The notes below the pieces were generated by a model. That model was not told the origin of the DNA, did not search any database, and worked only from the letters and a program-made list of their open reading frames with translations. From Erythrobasidium yunnanense (taxonomy: Eukaryota; Basidiomycota; Cystobasidiomycetes; Erythrobasidiales; Erythrobasidiaceae): 64,000 nt of DNA. The stretch is from the NCBI GenBank assembly GCA_001600175.1, contig BCJC01000005.1, forward strand, positions 228,471 through 292,470, given 5' to 3'. Made by a program: the position numbers and the translations under genes. Below, piece by piece: positions 11,401 to 24,100 of the stretch (its first letter is position 1; the number at the start of each line of letters is the position of its first letter).

Positions 11401-14187
11401 ACTATCTCTATCAAAAGCCTGACATCTGGACTGCAAGGATCAAAACTTTGCTCTACAACGAGGCCTCCGACATGCTGTCTAAAATCAGCCGTAACTTGCG
11501 TGTCGAAGTCATCACTGCACAGCTGCTCCTTTACAGTTCGCTCGCCAGTATCGCAGCGCCAGACCGCTTCCAACAGGAAAGTGGCCACACCAGAATAGCC
11601 GCTATGGCGAGCAGTAGCGAAGGTCAATCGTTATTGCTAAGTTGGACTGGGCCGAGGCGCAACTTCGCGGCGTTGGTCTACATGTTTCATGCAGAAGTGC
11701 ATCTAAAATCCAATATTCCGGTCGACGTGTTCAATCGATGTGTCGCCTTCATCCGGCGAGTTGCGTTATACATCCAGCATCTAACAGGCATATGCTGAAT
11801 TTTACACAGGACTATCCTTGACTACAACTACCAGCTCGAGCTTAATGTTTTATTGAACATGCTTGAGACTCTCTTCCTCATGTTAATGATAGGCGGTAAG
11901 CAAGGCGGCAGATCTATTCACGGATTCGAATATCAAACACTTCCGGAGCATCTTGCACGACAAGCGGTCCATCTCTTCAACAAGTCCTCCATCCAATTCT
12001 TTTCGCAGGTCGCGCAAGATGTTGCCGCCATCGTCGGCGATTTAGCCGTGAAGATCATGCACCACACTAGCAACAGCTTTAGGTGTGCTGCGTCTCTTAC
12101 TCATTGCATGAAGCGGGCTGATCCTCCCCACTAGGTTGGATGGCGCTCCGCTCTATAACTCAGCCAAGCCTATTGTAGTTTACCGGCTGCTACGTTGCAT
12201 GGCACTCGTCGCCTATAATAACACCAATTTTCGGATTGCTGGCGACTTGCGTAATCATAGTAAGCTGTCTAATACATGCTAGCGGCGCTTCTGACGGTCG
12301 ACGATCCGTCAACAGCCCTTCAGCAGTTCCATCGTATTCGCAACGCTGTACAAACCAATCAGCAGAACGCCCAGCGAGCCCCAGTCAAATTTCCAGAGCA
12401 CATCGATGCATTGCTATCTGCCAAGACATGGGACGACATTGGTGCAGCCATCCGCAAGGGCGTATCACAACCTGCACTCGATGCTGTTGTTGAGCTCTTC
12501 CCGTCTGGCCAGCCAGCAAAGAATATAGCACGAGGTTTGCGACCAGTACTCTCAGACTCGCTCGACAACCTCTTCAACCGTTGGCATGGTCTCCCTGAGA
12601 TTAAGGTAGTCCCTAAAAAAGCAATAACCCAGACAAGCCGGGCTGCTGCTCCGAGTACCAACCTAGTCCCTTTTCAACTATACAAGAAGCAAACTTTGGA
12701 GACTTTCGCCGCCAACAGTGCTTCCGCCAAAGCGGCCGAGCTGACTTTGGACGGTGAAGCTACGTCGGAGAATGCAGAGATCTTTCAACCCAACGGCGTC
12801 GATCATAAGGACGATGGCCATCGTTCTGAAGGTGAAGAACTACCAGAAGGCGACACAAGTGTGGCAGAGGTCGTGATTTTTGAACCTCTTAAGGAAGAGG
12901 AGCACACCGAAGAACCACTTAGCGAGGTCAAGCTGGCTTCTGCTAGAAGAATCGCAGTATGGTGGAGACGCTGCCGGAGACGACGGCAACTTCGGGCGAA
13001 GGACTTTACGCCCGCCTTCAAAGATGCACTGACGCTGGCCAGAAGTGTTCCCAAGACTGCGCAGCGACGCTTGGACTATATGACGATGATCCTAGTCTCG
13101 CATGCCGAGTTCAAGATTGCATCAGAACTGCTTGCGAAGGAGGCCGACACATGCAAACGAAAGGTCAGATTATGGCACACTTGTCTGGCTTATATCCCTC
13201 GCTAAGATTTACTGCCATGTTTCCAGGCCACTTCTAGACTGGTAGATGCAACTGTAAGCGGACAAGAGCTAGAGATCCTGCATGAACGTATTTCTACCTT
13301 AGCGTAAGTGGCGATGACAGTCCGGTTCGAGCATTACTGACAAAGCATCGGATAGTTCTCTGCGTAGACGTATCATGCAATATCGAAAGACAGCTGATGA
13401 AGTGCTGCCCAAAGGCAGTTTCGACCTTACCGAAACGGAACTTGCGCCAATCGACGCATACATTTTAGAGCTGTTCGACACGCCTGGCAATGGAGCGGTA
13501 GCTGCTAAGAAAGCAGAGATTTCGGTCCATCTCGCCAAAGGCAGGCGTCTCTTCGATAAGACCGTTCCTCCGATTCAGCCTAAGAAGAAAGAAAAGCGAC
13601 CTACGCTCAATACCAACGAAGATGATGAAATGATGGATGATGGCTATATATCGGAGCTCGACTCGGTTTACCGAGACGAGCACTTTGACAACTACATGGA
13701 CTATGAGCAGCGCCGTCCTGAAGAAGCTGCGCCTGAAACCGATACCTCCAAGCCAGCCACGATTCCCGGCCTGCCTCCCACTACCAAGCAAGGAAAAGAT
13801 AGTAAATCTGCTGCAAAGGCAAAGTCGGACAAGCCAGTCCAGGCTGAAGCACCCAAGAAGAAAAAGAAGAAGAAGTCCAAGAAGTCCGCTGCGCAGAAGG
13901 CTGAAGCTGCTGCGGCTGTCTTGGAGCCCGTCACAAACGGCGAACAAGTTAAAGCAGAATCAAAAGAGAACGAATCGGATTACGAAATGCCTGAGCTTGA
14001 ACCCATTATTAGCGACGATGAGCCAGCAGAGAAGGCACCTGCACCTGTGCAAGCGAAGAAACCGGCGGAAAAAGAAAAGAAGAAGGAGCCGAAGGAGGAA
14101 AAGAAGGCAAAGGAAGCAGACTATCAAAGCGATACTTCGCTACCAGCGTTAGAACCCATGTACTCTGACGAAGATGACCTTGATTGA
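5406..14187 (+). CDS. giant UvrD/Rep-family helicase, TRANK1-like
   Basis: Twenty exons join to 7638 nt, about 2545 aa. The UvrD core shows Walker A GRSGTGKT (about residue 620, assembled across the 7582-7641 intron), Walker B-type ACYVDESQDN (about 905), GDTAQSI, LLNYRSHRGI, motif V-like SKGLEFNDVLLYRFF (about 1086) and LYVAVTRARNRLWIF (about 1140). This order is that of superfamily 1A helicases and of TRANK1 (TPR and ankyrin repeat-containing protein 1). Downstream come helical repeats rich in Ala/Tyr (TPR-like) and a CCCH finger C-x8-C-x5-C-x3-H near residue 1641. The last 270 residues are Lys/Glu-rich with a polylysine run. Exon ends: 5833, 6434, 6860, 7143, 7360, 7581, 7739, 8452, 9053, 9204, 9633, 10193, 10738, then about 11248, 11755, 12082, 12259, 13163, 13303. 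The donor near 11249 is the least certain. No cellular role can be read off; RNA or DNA processing is inferred. Confidence 0.8.
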
Positions 14188-14483
14188 GCGAAGTTTCGGT
14201 GCCGGGGAAGGAGGAGTGTTTGGTAGGGATGTTTGGTCAGTCAGGATCGCAGTATAGGATATTATCTAGAAGTAGCAAGTACGTAGTAGCTTGGGTTGTT
14301 AGAGACAAGGGCAAAGTTATCCTCTTGTCGATGTACAGCAAGAGCGTGACAAAGGCAAAAGCGTGCAGATTGACCCGCACCTTGGCAGACCCGCTCGCCT
14401 GCATTGCCTAACGCACTTTGCGCTCCTCCATGACCTGCAAGTGTGGTATACCAGCAAGACCTCTTCAGTGTGATACCTGAAGC

Positions 14484-15450
14484 ATGAAACTCAAGCGTCC
14501 GAACTGGGCTCGCCGGCATGACCTGGAGCAGGCAGATGAAAGGGTGTTTCTGAAGCTCGATACGTTCAGTATCGTCAGATTCCCTGCAAATGCAGTACCT
14601 CCAGAGTACGAGAACCCGCGGAAGAAGCAGCCTGTACCACGTAAATCCGCTGGACATCCCAACCAGCTAGACGTGTCGCATACAGCGAGCTCTCACAGTA
14701 GAAGACGTCGCGGAACAGTGGAAGACTCTTTCAGCACAAGTAGAAGAAGTACCGATGAACAGGCCAGAGGAAAGCGAAAGTTCGCCAAAAGAGCCGCTAA
14801 GGGTGTAGCTGAATCGCCTTTGCGATTCGCTGGGTGGACATTTGGAAATGCACTCATCACTACGCTTTATTCACTCAACAAGGTAGACGATGCGGTCTTC
14901 AAGACGAAGGATTGGAAACGGAAGAGGAGGGAGAGGAAGGGGGACCATCAACCAGCAAACAGTCGTCCACCAGGACGCCAGAGAAGCTCAAGTTGCGGCG
15001 TAGATATCAGAACAACCCATTGAAAGCCTTGCGACCCAACACCTGGCGACTTCGACCTGATCACCAAGATCGTGCCAGCTCATCGGATATCGGGTTCACC
15101 TCGGACAGGTACACGCAGACTGTGCACAGCATCCAGATAATACGTAGACGAATGCCAGCTCAAGACATCGAAGAGCATCGGCCATCCTAAAGTCCGTCAA
15201 TTTGCGCGCTTGGCAGAAAGACGCAGCCGCTGAGGTCAGTCCATGATGGCTGTTTCTTCAGTACATACAGCAGCGGTAGGATAGGTATAGGAACGGTGTA
15301 AGATCAGGAGAATAAGGAGAGTCGTCCGCAAGCGCTCGCAAGGCCTGCCATCCCACCTTCTTGAAGCAGACGAGCTGGGCTTGCGCAAGATTATCGAAGA
15401 TCTCGCAGTGTTGGCTGGCTTTTCAAGGGTTCCTGCTGGGTTTCTTTCCT
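14484..15450 (+). CDS. unassigned multi-exon protein (model incomplete)
   Basis: Coding-quality sequence runs from an ATG at 14484 (basic, starting MKLKRPNWARRHDLEQ) through at least two further frames. These are an acidic/basic block (EEEGEEGGPSTSKQ, then LKLRRRYQNNPLKALRP) at about 14927-15110, and VVRKRSQGLPSHLLEADELG followed by LRKIIEDLAVLAGF at about 15320-15425. Introns must link them; candidates begin at 14883 and near 15118 and 15230. The 3' end could not be fixed, and the last coding-like codons lie only tens of bases before the protease ATG at 15467. No domain is recognised. Confidence 0.4.
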
Positions 15451-15466
15451 GTAGCACTACACATCG

Positions 15467-17403
15467 ATGCCGGCTTCGACATGCAACCTGGTCCTGGGCT
15501 TCCTCTACCTCTTCCTCGTCGGTCTGGTCCAAGCGGCGCCCGTTAAGCAGCGGCAAGGATCTTTTACCTTTGGCTTTTCGCAGCAACGAGTAGCGAGCTG
15601 GCATGGGAGAACAAATCTACGGCGGCGTAATGCAGCCGCTTTGATGGCCAGGCAAGGCGTCGACGATACTCAGCAGCTCTACAACCTCGATGATGCTCGG
15701 TAAGATCACTTGGCGCAGTTTTTGAGATAGCTTTCCAGGCTTCTGACATGTCTTATTACATTACAGATACATTGTAAACATCACAATAGCAGGCCAGCAG
15801 CTTCAGGTGCGCCCTGCTTTCGAGAGATCTGCCCCTATCCAGCTGACAGATGTGCTCTCGGCATAATAATGACAGGTCATACTTGATAGCGGGAGCACAG
15901 GTGAGATCATATATCTACACATGGGACATACGCTGAATTGTGTGCGAACTCAGATACCTTCGTCTACTCCGTTCAGCCATCCAACCAATTTGGGCGAGCA
16001 GAGCCAGCTGTCTTCGAGAACAGTACAGCGTCGCCGTTATACGATACTGGTCTCACCTATAATGCAAGCTATGGCTCGTGCGTCCATACTACCCTATTTC
16101 GTCCGCGAAAGTCGGCCAAGCCTGACGTCTATTCCTTCTACATCGCAGCGGAAACGGCCTGACGGGTACACAAGGAGCAGTGCAGCTGTCGAATGTCAAC
16201 CTAGATGACTCAGGCCTCTCGGTCACGAATCTATCGTTTGCGAACATCTGGCATACGGATAACGGCGTCTCAGCATCAGGTCTGCTAGGTTTGGGCTTTC
16301 CTCTGAATGGAAACATCTGGTCGGTAAGTATTCTCCCTACTAGATCAAAGTGCGCTTTGTTCCGAGCTGATGCGACTGTGATTCTAGCAAGCGATGAATG
16401 CCATCTACGCTTCGACACGGCAAGCTGTTTCGGCTGCCACTTCTGCATCCTGGTTTCCTATCGTACCTCTTTTGCAAGCACAAGGGAAGATCACCAATGC
16501 GATGTTCAGTGTTGTCCTGACGCGCTTAGGGCCAGCTGGCTCGAACAACCCACGTACATCAGGCGGCACTCTCCCTACCTCACCACAGGCGACGTTATCC
16601 CAAGGATCACTCACGTTCGGCGACTATCCAGAAGGCTACTCGTCGAGCGATTTCGTGTGGTCGAGCGTGCCGGTTGTCACGATCAGCAATCAGTATAGAG
16701 CGTATGGATGGCCGCAGTCGACGGGAAATCGGTGGACGACACAATTGGAAGCGATATACTTCAACGGAGCGAAACTTATAGACAGTCAAATACAGCCTGA
16801 AGCTGGGGCAAACTATGCTTTGATCGATACGGGTGCGTGAATTGAGGGTAGCGAGGTCGATAGTTGGAGCTAAATCAATGCATTGTTGGTCAGGGAATCC
16901 CATTATGGGCATAGCAAGCGATCAACTTGCGCAAATAACGAACGCTTGGGCTGCCAATCCAGATGTAGGCTTCCGTCTTTCCGGTCCTTGATCTTAGCTC
17001 ATCCGCAATGCTTCTCCAGAACTACGTAATACCCTGTAACACGACATTCGACCTGATATTCCAGTTCGCGGGCAACAACTTTACCCTATCGAAAGAAGAT
17101 ACCCTCGTGCCGTCTGAGGCCGCCATCGACTCTGGCAACTACGGAGGATACGCAACTACAGACTGCCAAGCGCAGATGCAGCCTTTCACACCTACGGCGA
17201 ACGAGATTGGAGACGATACGTCCCAGACATATCAGCTCGGCGATGTGTTTATGCGGAACGTCATCACCGGTGAGTCGGTTGCCGTGGGTGTAAGAGGATT
17301 GGACTGACAAGATGTTCTAGTCTTCGACTATGGGAGCCTTACGAACGCCGCTTCCAACCCTCCGCGGATAGGGTTCAGAAGCACTACATCTAGCTCGGGC
17401 TAG
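15467..17403 (+). CDS. secreted pepsin-type aspartic protease (A1 family)
   Basis: Nine exons sum to 1446 nt, 481 aa. A signal peptide (hydrophobic LVLGFLYLFLVGLVQA, cleavage likely before APVK) is followed by a basic propeptide. The first active-site motif VILDSGST has Asp95. The flap is YGSGNGLTGTQG, split by the intron at 16078-16148. The second active-site motif LIDTGNP has Asp346. Asn-x-Ser/Thr sites (NITIA, NASYG, NTTFD) fit secretion. Introns: 15700-15766, 15807-15875, 15901-15953, 16078-16148, 16324-16387, 16833-16893, 16965-17019, 17270-17320. Exon 3 is only 25 nt and carries the first catalytic Asp. No GPI signal is seen at the C terminus, so release into the medium or vacuole is likely. 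Both catalytic aspartates are present, so an active enzyme is expected. Confidence 0.88.
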
Positions 17404-18324
17404 GTACTCAAAATGGACACTTCAAGCATTTCAATCGCAATGTACCATAATCTGCAATACTCACTCACTTATACACATAGATAAAAGGGACATTTTCTGC
17501 CCCAGATATAGCAGTGCCCTCTTGTACCGGCCTCCATACTACGCAGTCGATGTATACCCTATGCTAGCATTTCGTTTTCATCTCCTGATCAGGGTTCCTT
17601 GATGTTGTCAGTATCAGTATATTATCTTCATCTTAGACTCGAAGTCAGAAGACTGCTCTTCTCTAATCCCCTACATGACCTTCGAGAAAAGGACCACATT
17701 CGGCCTCCAGCTGCACACTATAGCTGCATAATGATACTGCAATATCTTCCCTGCTTGCATCGAGGTTGAACGGCCGTATAGCGGTCAAGTTTCCTGACAC
17801 CATCAAGCAGGCAAGACGCTCATCTACCGGCTCTCGCACGCGGCTGCAGCGACTCTCGATACCTCATCATCTTGTTGCTGCCCTGAATCCTGCCCAATGC
17901 ACTCAAGCTCGCGACCTCTTTGGACGGCTTACAGCCGGAGTTGCAGATTTTTGAGCTGCATCCACTACTTGGGAGGTTGTCTCTGATCCTCTATGTGCAA
18001 TAAGCTCGACCTGCTCTTCTGGCTCGCCTTCCTACACCTCACTTGGCTGCTGTAGCCTTTCGCCCATCCCTTCTCTTCGCGGGCTTCGGTCGTCAATGGC
18101 CCTCTCTCCATCCTACCTGAGTCCGATGGCAAGGATGAATGAGGCATTCGTCTTGGGCGAGGCAATATCGTACACTTCCGACATAGATGGCTTGTTTGCC
18201 CTGGCTTCTCAGAGCATCACTGTGGGTTGACTCGGCTTGCACATGACCCATTCTGGCTCCCTCAATTGGCCAGACAAGCCTTTTTATCTTGTTTCAGCTG
18301 ACGCTCGATCAGCTATCTCAAACG
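17404..18324. other. intergenic; no supported gene
   Basis: About 920 bp between the protease and the BTB gene. Short open frames on both strands lack domain-like translations. The end has a pyrimidine-rich stretch and TTTCAG at about 18283-18288, which could be a 3' splice site for an upstream non-coding or short coding exon of the BTB gene, but no matching donor exon was recognised. Confidence 0.45.
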
Positions 18325-20387
18325 ATGGGCAACGGTATTGAACATGAACGGCCAAAGGCTGTTAAGGCTATGTCCGACATTATCCGCTACAGAGATCCCT
18401 ACTTCAATTGGGACTGCCGAATAGTAGCGACGCTGATCCCAACGATTGACGGGCATGAGCTGCGCATAGCTTGTGAACCTCTGGTTTCGCCTGCAACTCG
18501 CCAGATACCGTTGGTCTTTGAGCTGGACGTTGACATCACACTTCAGGTATGGACCAGCCCTCCTTACCTTCGTGATTTTTCAACAACGTCTCAATGTCCT
18601 ACATTCCAGATTGCTGGACTATACCGGGCAGAGATGGATCATCGCTTAAAACTTCGTGCTCAGACCAACGGTCGAACGAAATTTACATGGATAGTCAGCG
18701 ATTTCGACTTGCGACACAAAGCTCCGACACCCTCCAGATTGGAGCAGGTAGTCGATGCTTGATATGTCAGCTACTGCAGAGCTGACCGGACTCACCCGGG
18801 TTCAGCCGGGTTTAATATTCGCAGGACATATCGAACTGAGTCCTTCCACACGATTCACGGAAAGCATGCACAGGTACAACGCGCGCCAGAAACGGGCTCT
18901 ACTGCTGCGGCATGCATCGCAAGAGTGCGATACATGCTTTGTCTTTTGTGAAAGTGGGCGAGTCAACACTACCAATCGTATAATATGGGCGCATTCGGTA
19001 ATACTGGAAACGGTACCATACTTTCGAAATTGTAAGTAAGGCTCTTAGGGAACGAGGGAGAGAGCCAGTAGCTGAGTCAGGACAATCGATAGTACTCAAG
19101 GGCGGCTTCAGGGAATCAATCATGCACCATCAGATTCATGACGAGGGCTGTGGCTCGTATGACGCCGCAAGCGGGCTTCAGGTGCAGAAGGTGCCGCACA
19201 GCATTCTCCGTTCCGATGGAGGCTGATCAAGCGAGAGCACATCAGCTTGGCTGTCAATGTAGAGCTCTTCCTCGACCAGCACATATCGTGCGAGTCAACG
19301 ACAGTCTGTGGGTACTCGATAGCTCTCAGAGCGATTTGCCCAGCTGACTTACCTTCCCAGACCCGAGGCATATGAGGAGCTCCTGCGCTACCTCTACGGT
19401 TCTGCCATGGTACATCTGCCGAAAGAAGGCCGATGGCTTATGCCGGAGACACATTCTGCTTGCTTCAATTTGGCTGGCACTGCCAAAACAACTCTTACGC
19501 GCAGTTCCGTCACGGAAGCTCTCGCTACATTGGCTGACAAGATCGGCTGTGACGACATCAAGAGATTTCTTGCACAACGCTACTCTCCTCGTGTCACCCG
19601 CTCCTACATCTTACCAACTTCGGGGTCTAGGCGCTGTTGCTGGCTTTACGCGGAAATGGCAGAGGCATATCGAGGCGTGCCCGATTTTACGGTAAGCGAT
19701 AGTCTGCGCTGTTACCGTCCTCTGCTCGCCGCTGATGTCTGCTTAGATACGTAATGAGGTTCGTCTGGCATGCGCAGCAGGGACAACTTTGTCTTGCAAA
19801 TCACCCGAAGCCAGACACGAGGGAGGTCTTCAGATGCTCGCTTCGCAGAAGCAGTCAGACCCTACGAACGGCCTGACGTATAGCGAGTACCTTTCGCCCT
19901 GCTGGCGTGTACGTCTCAAGCTTATAAACGGTCACTGGCCGGTGATCAGCGTGCATAGTACCGACACGTTCCCTGTGGACTCGGACGGGTTGGATAGGTA
20001 TACCAGCATCACAGTACGAGCAGCTAGAGTCTTTCAGCTTTTCGTCCATCTGAGCTGCCTCTATGCAAGGTTCGCGAATCTCGGCAGTCTACCGATACTG
20101 GTTCTTTTGAACGTGTGATCAATCCAGAGGTCCCAGAAGGACTGCATCTTGGTAGACACAAGGGTCATTATGAACTATCACCAGAGGTGCAGCTGCCTAC
20201 TTACTCTGATCGCCTCGCTTGAAAGGCTGAACTTCATTTTATGCAGAGTGTCTTTGTGGTGGAGGCATGGGAAAACTGCAATGTGCGAGAGCTGCGCGAG
20301 TACCTTAACTGTCACTTTCCCTTTTTAGGCCAAGCAGAAGTAGATGCTTGGTTGGAAAAAGGTGATCTAGATGGCTTAGACATATAG
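18325..20387 (+). CDS. BTB/POZ-domain protein with MATH-like N-terminal half
   Basis: Nine exons sum to 1590 nt, 529 aa. The N-terminal half (to about residue 150) has KFTWIVSDFDLR and resembles a MATH-type beta domain, weakly. The BTB fold follows: DTCFVF, then RIIWAHSVILETVPYFRNLL and KGGFRES, IVRVNDSLPEAYEELLRYLY, and LADKIGCDDIKRFLAQR, in the usual order. The C-terminal part ends FVVEAWENCNVRELREYLN then a short acidic tail. Introns: 18547-18609 (63 nt, stop-free, least certain), 18748-18805, 19032-19092, 19182-19245, 19308-19360, 19692-19746, 20029-20087, 20187-20246. Such proteins usually serve as Cullin-3 substrate adaptors; the substrate here is unknown. The start could also lie a little upstream. 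Confidence 0.7.
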
Positions 20388-20598
20388 TAACGTGATTAGT
20401 GTGACAAAGCTCAGGTTTGGACTTAGTCTGCAGGGAGAGCCTGCAGTTGCTGTTGCAGCTTCTTCAGGTCCAGAGCGGTAAAGGAAACCGCGCACGGGAG
20501 GCAAGTCTTACAGTATTAGACCTCACCAGTATCATTAGCTTCCTTTGGAGCTCATCCTCGTGTGGTACTACGATGGGTATTCTATGCTCGATAGCTCT

Positions 20599-21060
20599 TC
20601 AATACCCGACTTTCGACCTGTACACCTTGTTTGCATAGTATGCTCCGCTCAGTAGACCTAGGGACGATAGACCAAGTGGTAAAGGAACGAATTTCAATGC
20701 TCTTCTGGCGCTGCTACCGACGAGCAGAAGAGAGGCGGCTATTGATCGGATGGCATCAGCTTGCCTATGCCTTAAGTTAATCTGCTGAGTACACACCCAG
20801 CGACACTGCAAAGCCATTGTCCAGGTTCTGCGCAATCATATATCCCTAGAGACAGATCAAAGAGCCAGGTGAGGACGAGAGATGGAATAACCGGCTGCAG
20901 ACATACGCCGGTACCATATAGAGAGCTGACGGCGAGTCCTCCTAGCAGAGATGGGAGACTCCTTGCTTTCAGATACCCGATTGCGCCGCCGACAGCAGTG
21001 AGGCCAGCAAGGGTGTAGGAAGGATGTTGGGCCTGCCGTCGTCTGTCATCATGGAGGTCA
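20599..21060 (-). CDS. TMEM14 / UPF0136 family membrane protein
   Basis: Three coding segments match the small TMEM14 family (human TMEM14C, yeast Tmh11), inner mitochondrial membrane proteins linked to porphyrin/heme transport in animals. Segment one reads HPSYTLAGLTAVGGAIGYLK then SLPSLLGGLAVSSLY; segment two GYMIAQNLDNGFAVSL; segment three AASLLLVGSSARRALKFVPL then GAYYANKVYR. Four hydrophobic helices are expected. The intron between segments two and three is clean (20739-20796, 58 nt). The join between segments one and two (about 20846-20920) does not keep frame with a simple GT-AG intron unless VSSLYG is lost, and the first codon is not resolved. The promoter is shared with PRP22 on the other strand. 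Confidence 0.65.
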
Positions 21061-21187
21061 TCTTGGGTACATCAGAGCAGACTTGCCATGTTCTTTGCAG
21101 AGAAAAGTCAGGGAATTATCGAAGAAGTCGGAAACCGGCGAAACGGCGAACGACGAGGTCAATCTGTTGCCAATTCTTGCAGTCAAG

Positions 21188-24100
21188 ATGGACGCCCTTG
21201 CTGATTTGGAGCTGCTCTCGCTGTACAACAGCATCGTGACGCCGCTCAAGACGTTTCTGGGCGATGACTGCGCCGACAAGACGCTCGCTGAATTCATCGT
21301 ATCGATGCACGAAGACAGCAAAAGCCCTGCTGATTTCCAGAACAAGCTGCAAGAGATTGGCGGTGATCAATTCACAGAATCCCTCGTCAGCAATCTAAAC
21401 AGACTCGTATCCAATATGCACCCAAAGTACAAGAAGAACCGAAACTTGAACAAAGCCGGAGCTGGCCTCGTCAAAGCTTCGGCAGCAAATACCAATGGAA
21501 AGAACGCTAACCCTGTCAAGATGAATGCTCTCAGTCTGCCAGATGGTGCCAAATGGCAGAGTATCGAAGAATTGGTCGAGGAGGAGCAACGGGAGAAAGC
21601 TGCACTGAATAAAGGCAAGAACCCCACGGCGAAGGACGTGGATGATCTCATGAGCCAGCTAGAGAGCGTAGGCGAGAAGAGGAGAGCTTCAACGAGGGAT
21701 AGCTACGACCGGAGCCCAAAGAGATCTCGAAGAATCAGCGTCAGCCCGCCGAGAATGAGCAATGGTCGACAACGCGTGGACGATAAACCAGTTCTATACA
21801 AGATCTACAACGGCAAAATCACAGGCGTGCGAGACTTTGGTGCTTTCGTTGCGCTGGAAGGGCTAGCGTCAAGAGCAGAAGGTAGGCTCGATGTAGAGAC
21901 CTGATCTAGGTTCGCACGCTGATGTCACATCATTATAGGCATGGTACATATTTCGGCGATCCAGCAAGGTGTCCGCTTGAGCCATCCTTCAGATGCCGTC
22001 TCGAAAGGCGAATCAGTCAAAGTCAAGGTGATGAGCATAGCGGCGAACAGGATAGGACTATCAATGAAGGATGTAGATCAGACAACAGGGCGAGACTTGT
22101 CGCCGCAGCTACGAGTGAAGACGGAGAAGGAGCTAGCAGAGGAGAAGTTGGCAGCGGCGACTGGGTCGAACAACGCACCTTTGGGCAGGAGAGGAGAAGG
22201 AGGTCAAGAAAGACAGCCGCGAAGCTTCGCAGATGATGGAAGGCGGTCTGCGAAGCGTATGACGAGTCCGGAGAGATGGGAGATCAAGCAGCTCATCGCA
22301 TCTGGCGCCGTATCTGCAGCCGACTACCCCGATCTGAACGACTTCGACACGAACGCCGACTTCAGCAACCCCAACAACACTGAACAAGATGAAGAGCTCG
22401 ATATCGAGATCAGAGAAGACGAAGCGCCGTTCTTGGCGGGTCAGTCGAAACGCTTATTGGATCTTTCGCCTGTCAAGATTATTAAAGCTCCAGATGGAAC
22501 GATGAACAGAGCAGCACTATCTGGTGCTTCATTAGCGAAAGAAAGGAGAGAGCTGCGACAGCAAGAAGCGAACGATGCAGCCGATGCAGAGGCCAAGGAT
22601 CTATCTTCAGCATGGAACGATCCGCTTGCGAATAGAGGAGACAGACAATTCGCGATGGATGCGCGTGGCAATGCGATGGGGAAGAAGGCAGAAGAACAGC
22701 CTGCATGGAAGAAGGACACGTTCGGAAAAGCGAATGTCAGTTATGGTAAAACGACGTCTTTGACAATGAAAGAGCAAAGAGAAGGACTACCTATCTACAA
22801 GTTCCGGAAAGAACTCATCGACGCAGTGCGGACGAACCAGATCCTCGTCGTCGTCGGCGACACGGGATCAGGCAAGACGACGCAGATGACACAGTATCTA
22901 GCGGAAGAAGGCTTTGCAGATCGACAAAAGATAGGATGCACACAGCCAAGACGTGTAGCAGCCATGTCCGTCGCGAAAAGAGTCGCGGAAGAAGTAGGGT
23001 GCAGATTAGGGCAGGAAGTGGGGTATACAATCCGTTTTGAGGATTGTTCGGGACCAGAGACGAGGATCAAATACATGACGGATGGTATGCTGCAGAGAGA
23101 AGTACTCATCGACCCGGACATGTCCCAGTACAGCGTCATCATGCTGGATGAGGCGCACGAACGTACTATTGCGACAGATGTGCTGTTCGCGCTACTGAAA
23201 AGTGAGTCAAATCCTCTGATACATACTTGGAGACATACTGATAAATCTCTCGCAGAGGCCGCCAAGCGAAGACCAGACCTCAAGATCATCGTTACTTCCG
23301 CTACCCTGGACGCCGAGAAATTCTCTTCCTACTTCTTCGATGCACCCATCTTCACTATTCCCGGTCGAATGCATCCTGTCGAGATCCTCTACACGAAAGA
23401 GCCTGAATCCGACTACCTCGACGCGGCTCTTATTACAGTCATGCAGATCCACTTGTCGGAACCTCAAGGCGACATCCTGGTCTTCTTGACTGGTGCAGAG
23501 GAGATCGATACAAGTGCAGAGATCCTGTATGAGCGGATGAAGGCGCTAGGCAATCAAGTGCCGGAACTTATCGTCTTACCCGTATATTCGTCCCTACCTT
23601 CAGAGATGCAGTCGAGAATCTTCGACCCTGCTCCGCCTGGCGCAAGAAAGTGTATTCTCGCTACGAACATCGCAGAGACATCCCTCACCATCGATGGTAT
23701 CTACTATGTGGTAGATCCGGGTTTCGTTAAGCAAAACGCATATGATCCGAGACTCGGAATGGACTCGTTGGTCGTTACGCCTATCTCGCAAGCTCAGGCA
23801 AGGCAAAGATCTGGAAGAGCTGGACGTACTGGACCTGGAAAGTGCTACAGACTATATACGGAAGCGGCCTACCAGAACGAAATGCTTCCTACTCCTGTTC
23901 CGGAGATTCAGAGACAAAGTAAGCAATCCGTTCCGGTATCATTGAACGTCTGTGCTGAAACTGTGCTATAGATTTGGCTTCCACGATTCTTACGCTCAAA
24001 GCTATGGGCATTAACGATCTTCTCAACTTCGACTTTATGGACGCTCCGCCTCAGCAGACTATGGTGACAGCGCTCGAGAATCTCTATGCTCTATCCGCGC

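Noticed and set aside
13465-13947. 160-codon minus-strand frame in the helicase tail
   Set aside because: It is the mirror of the Lys/Glu-rich plus-strand exon (poly-Phe/Leu output).
18289-20118. BTB locus as a decayed pseudogene because no single frame covers it
   Set aside because: Eight short GT-AG introns join all pieces into 530 codons (including the stop) with BTB motifs in order.
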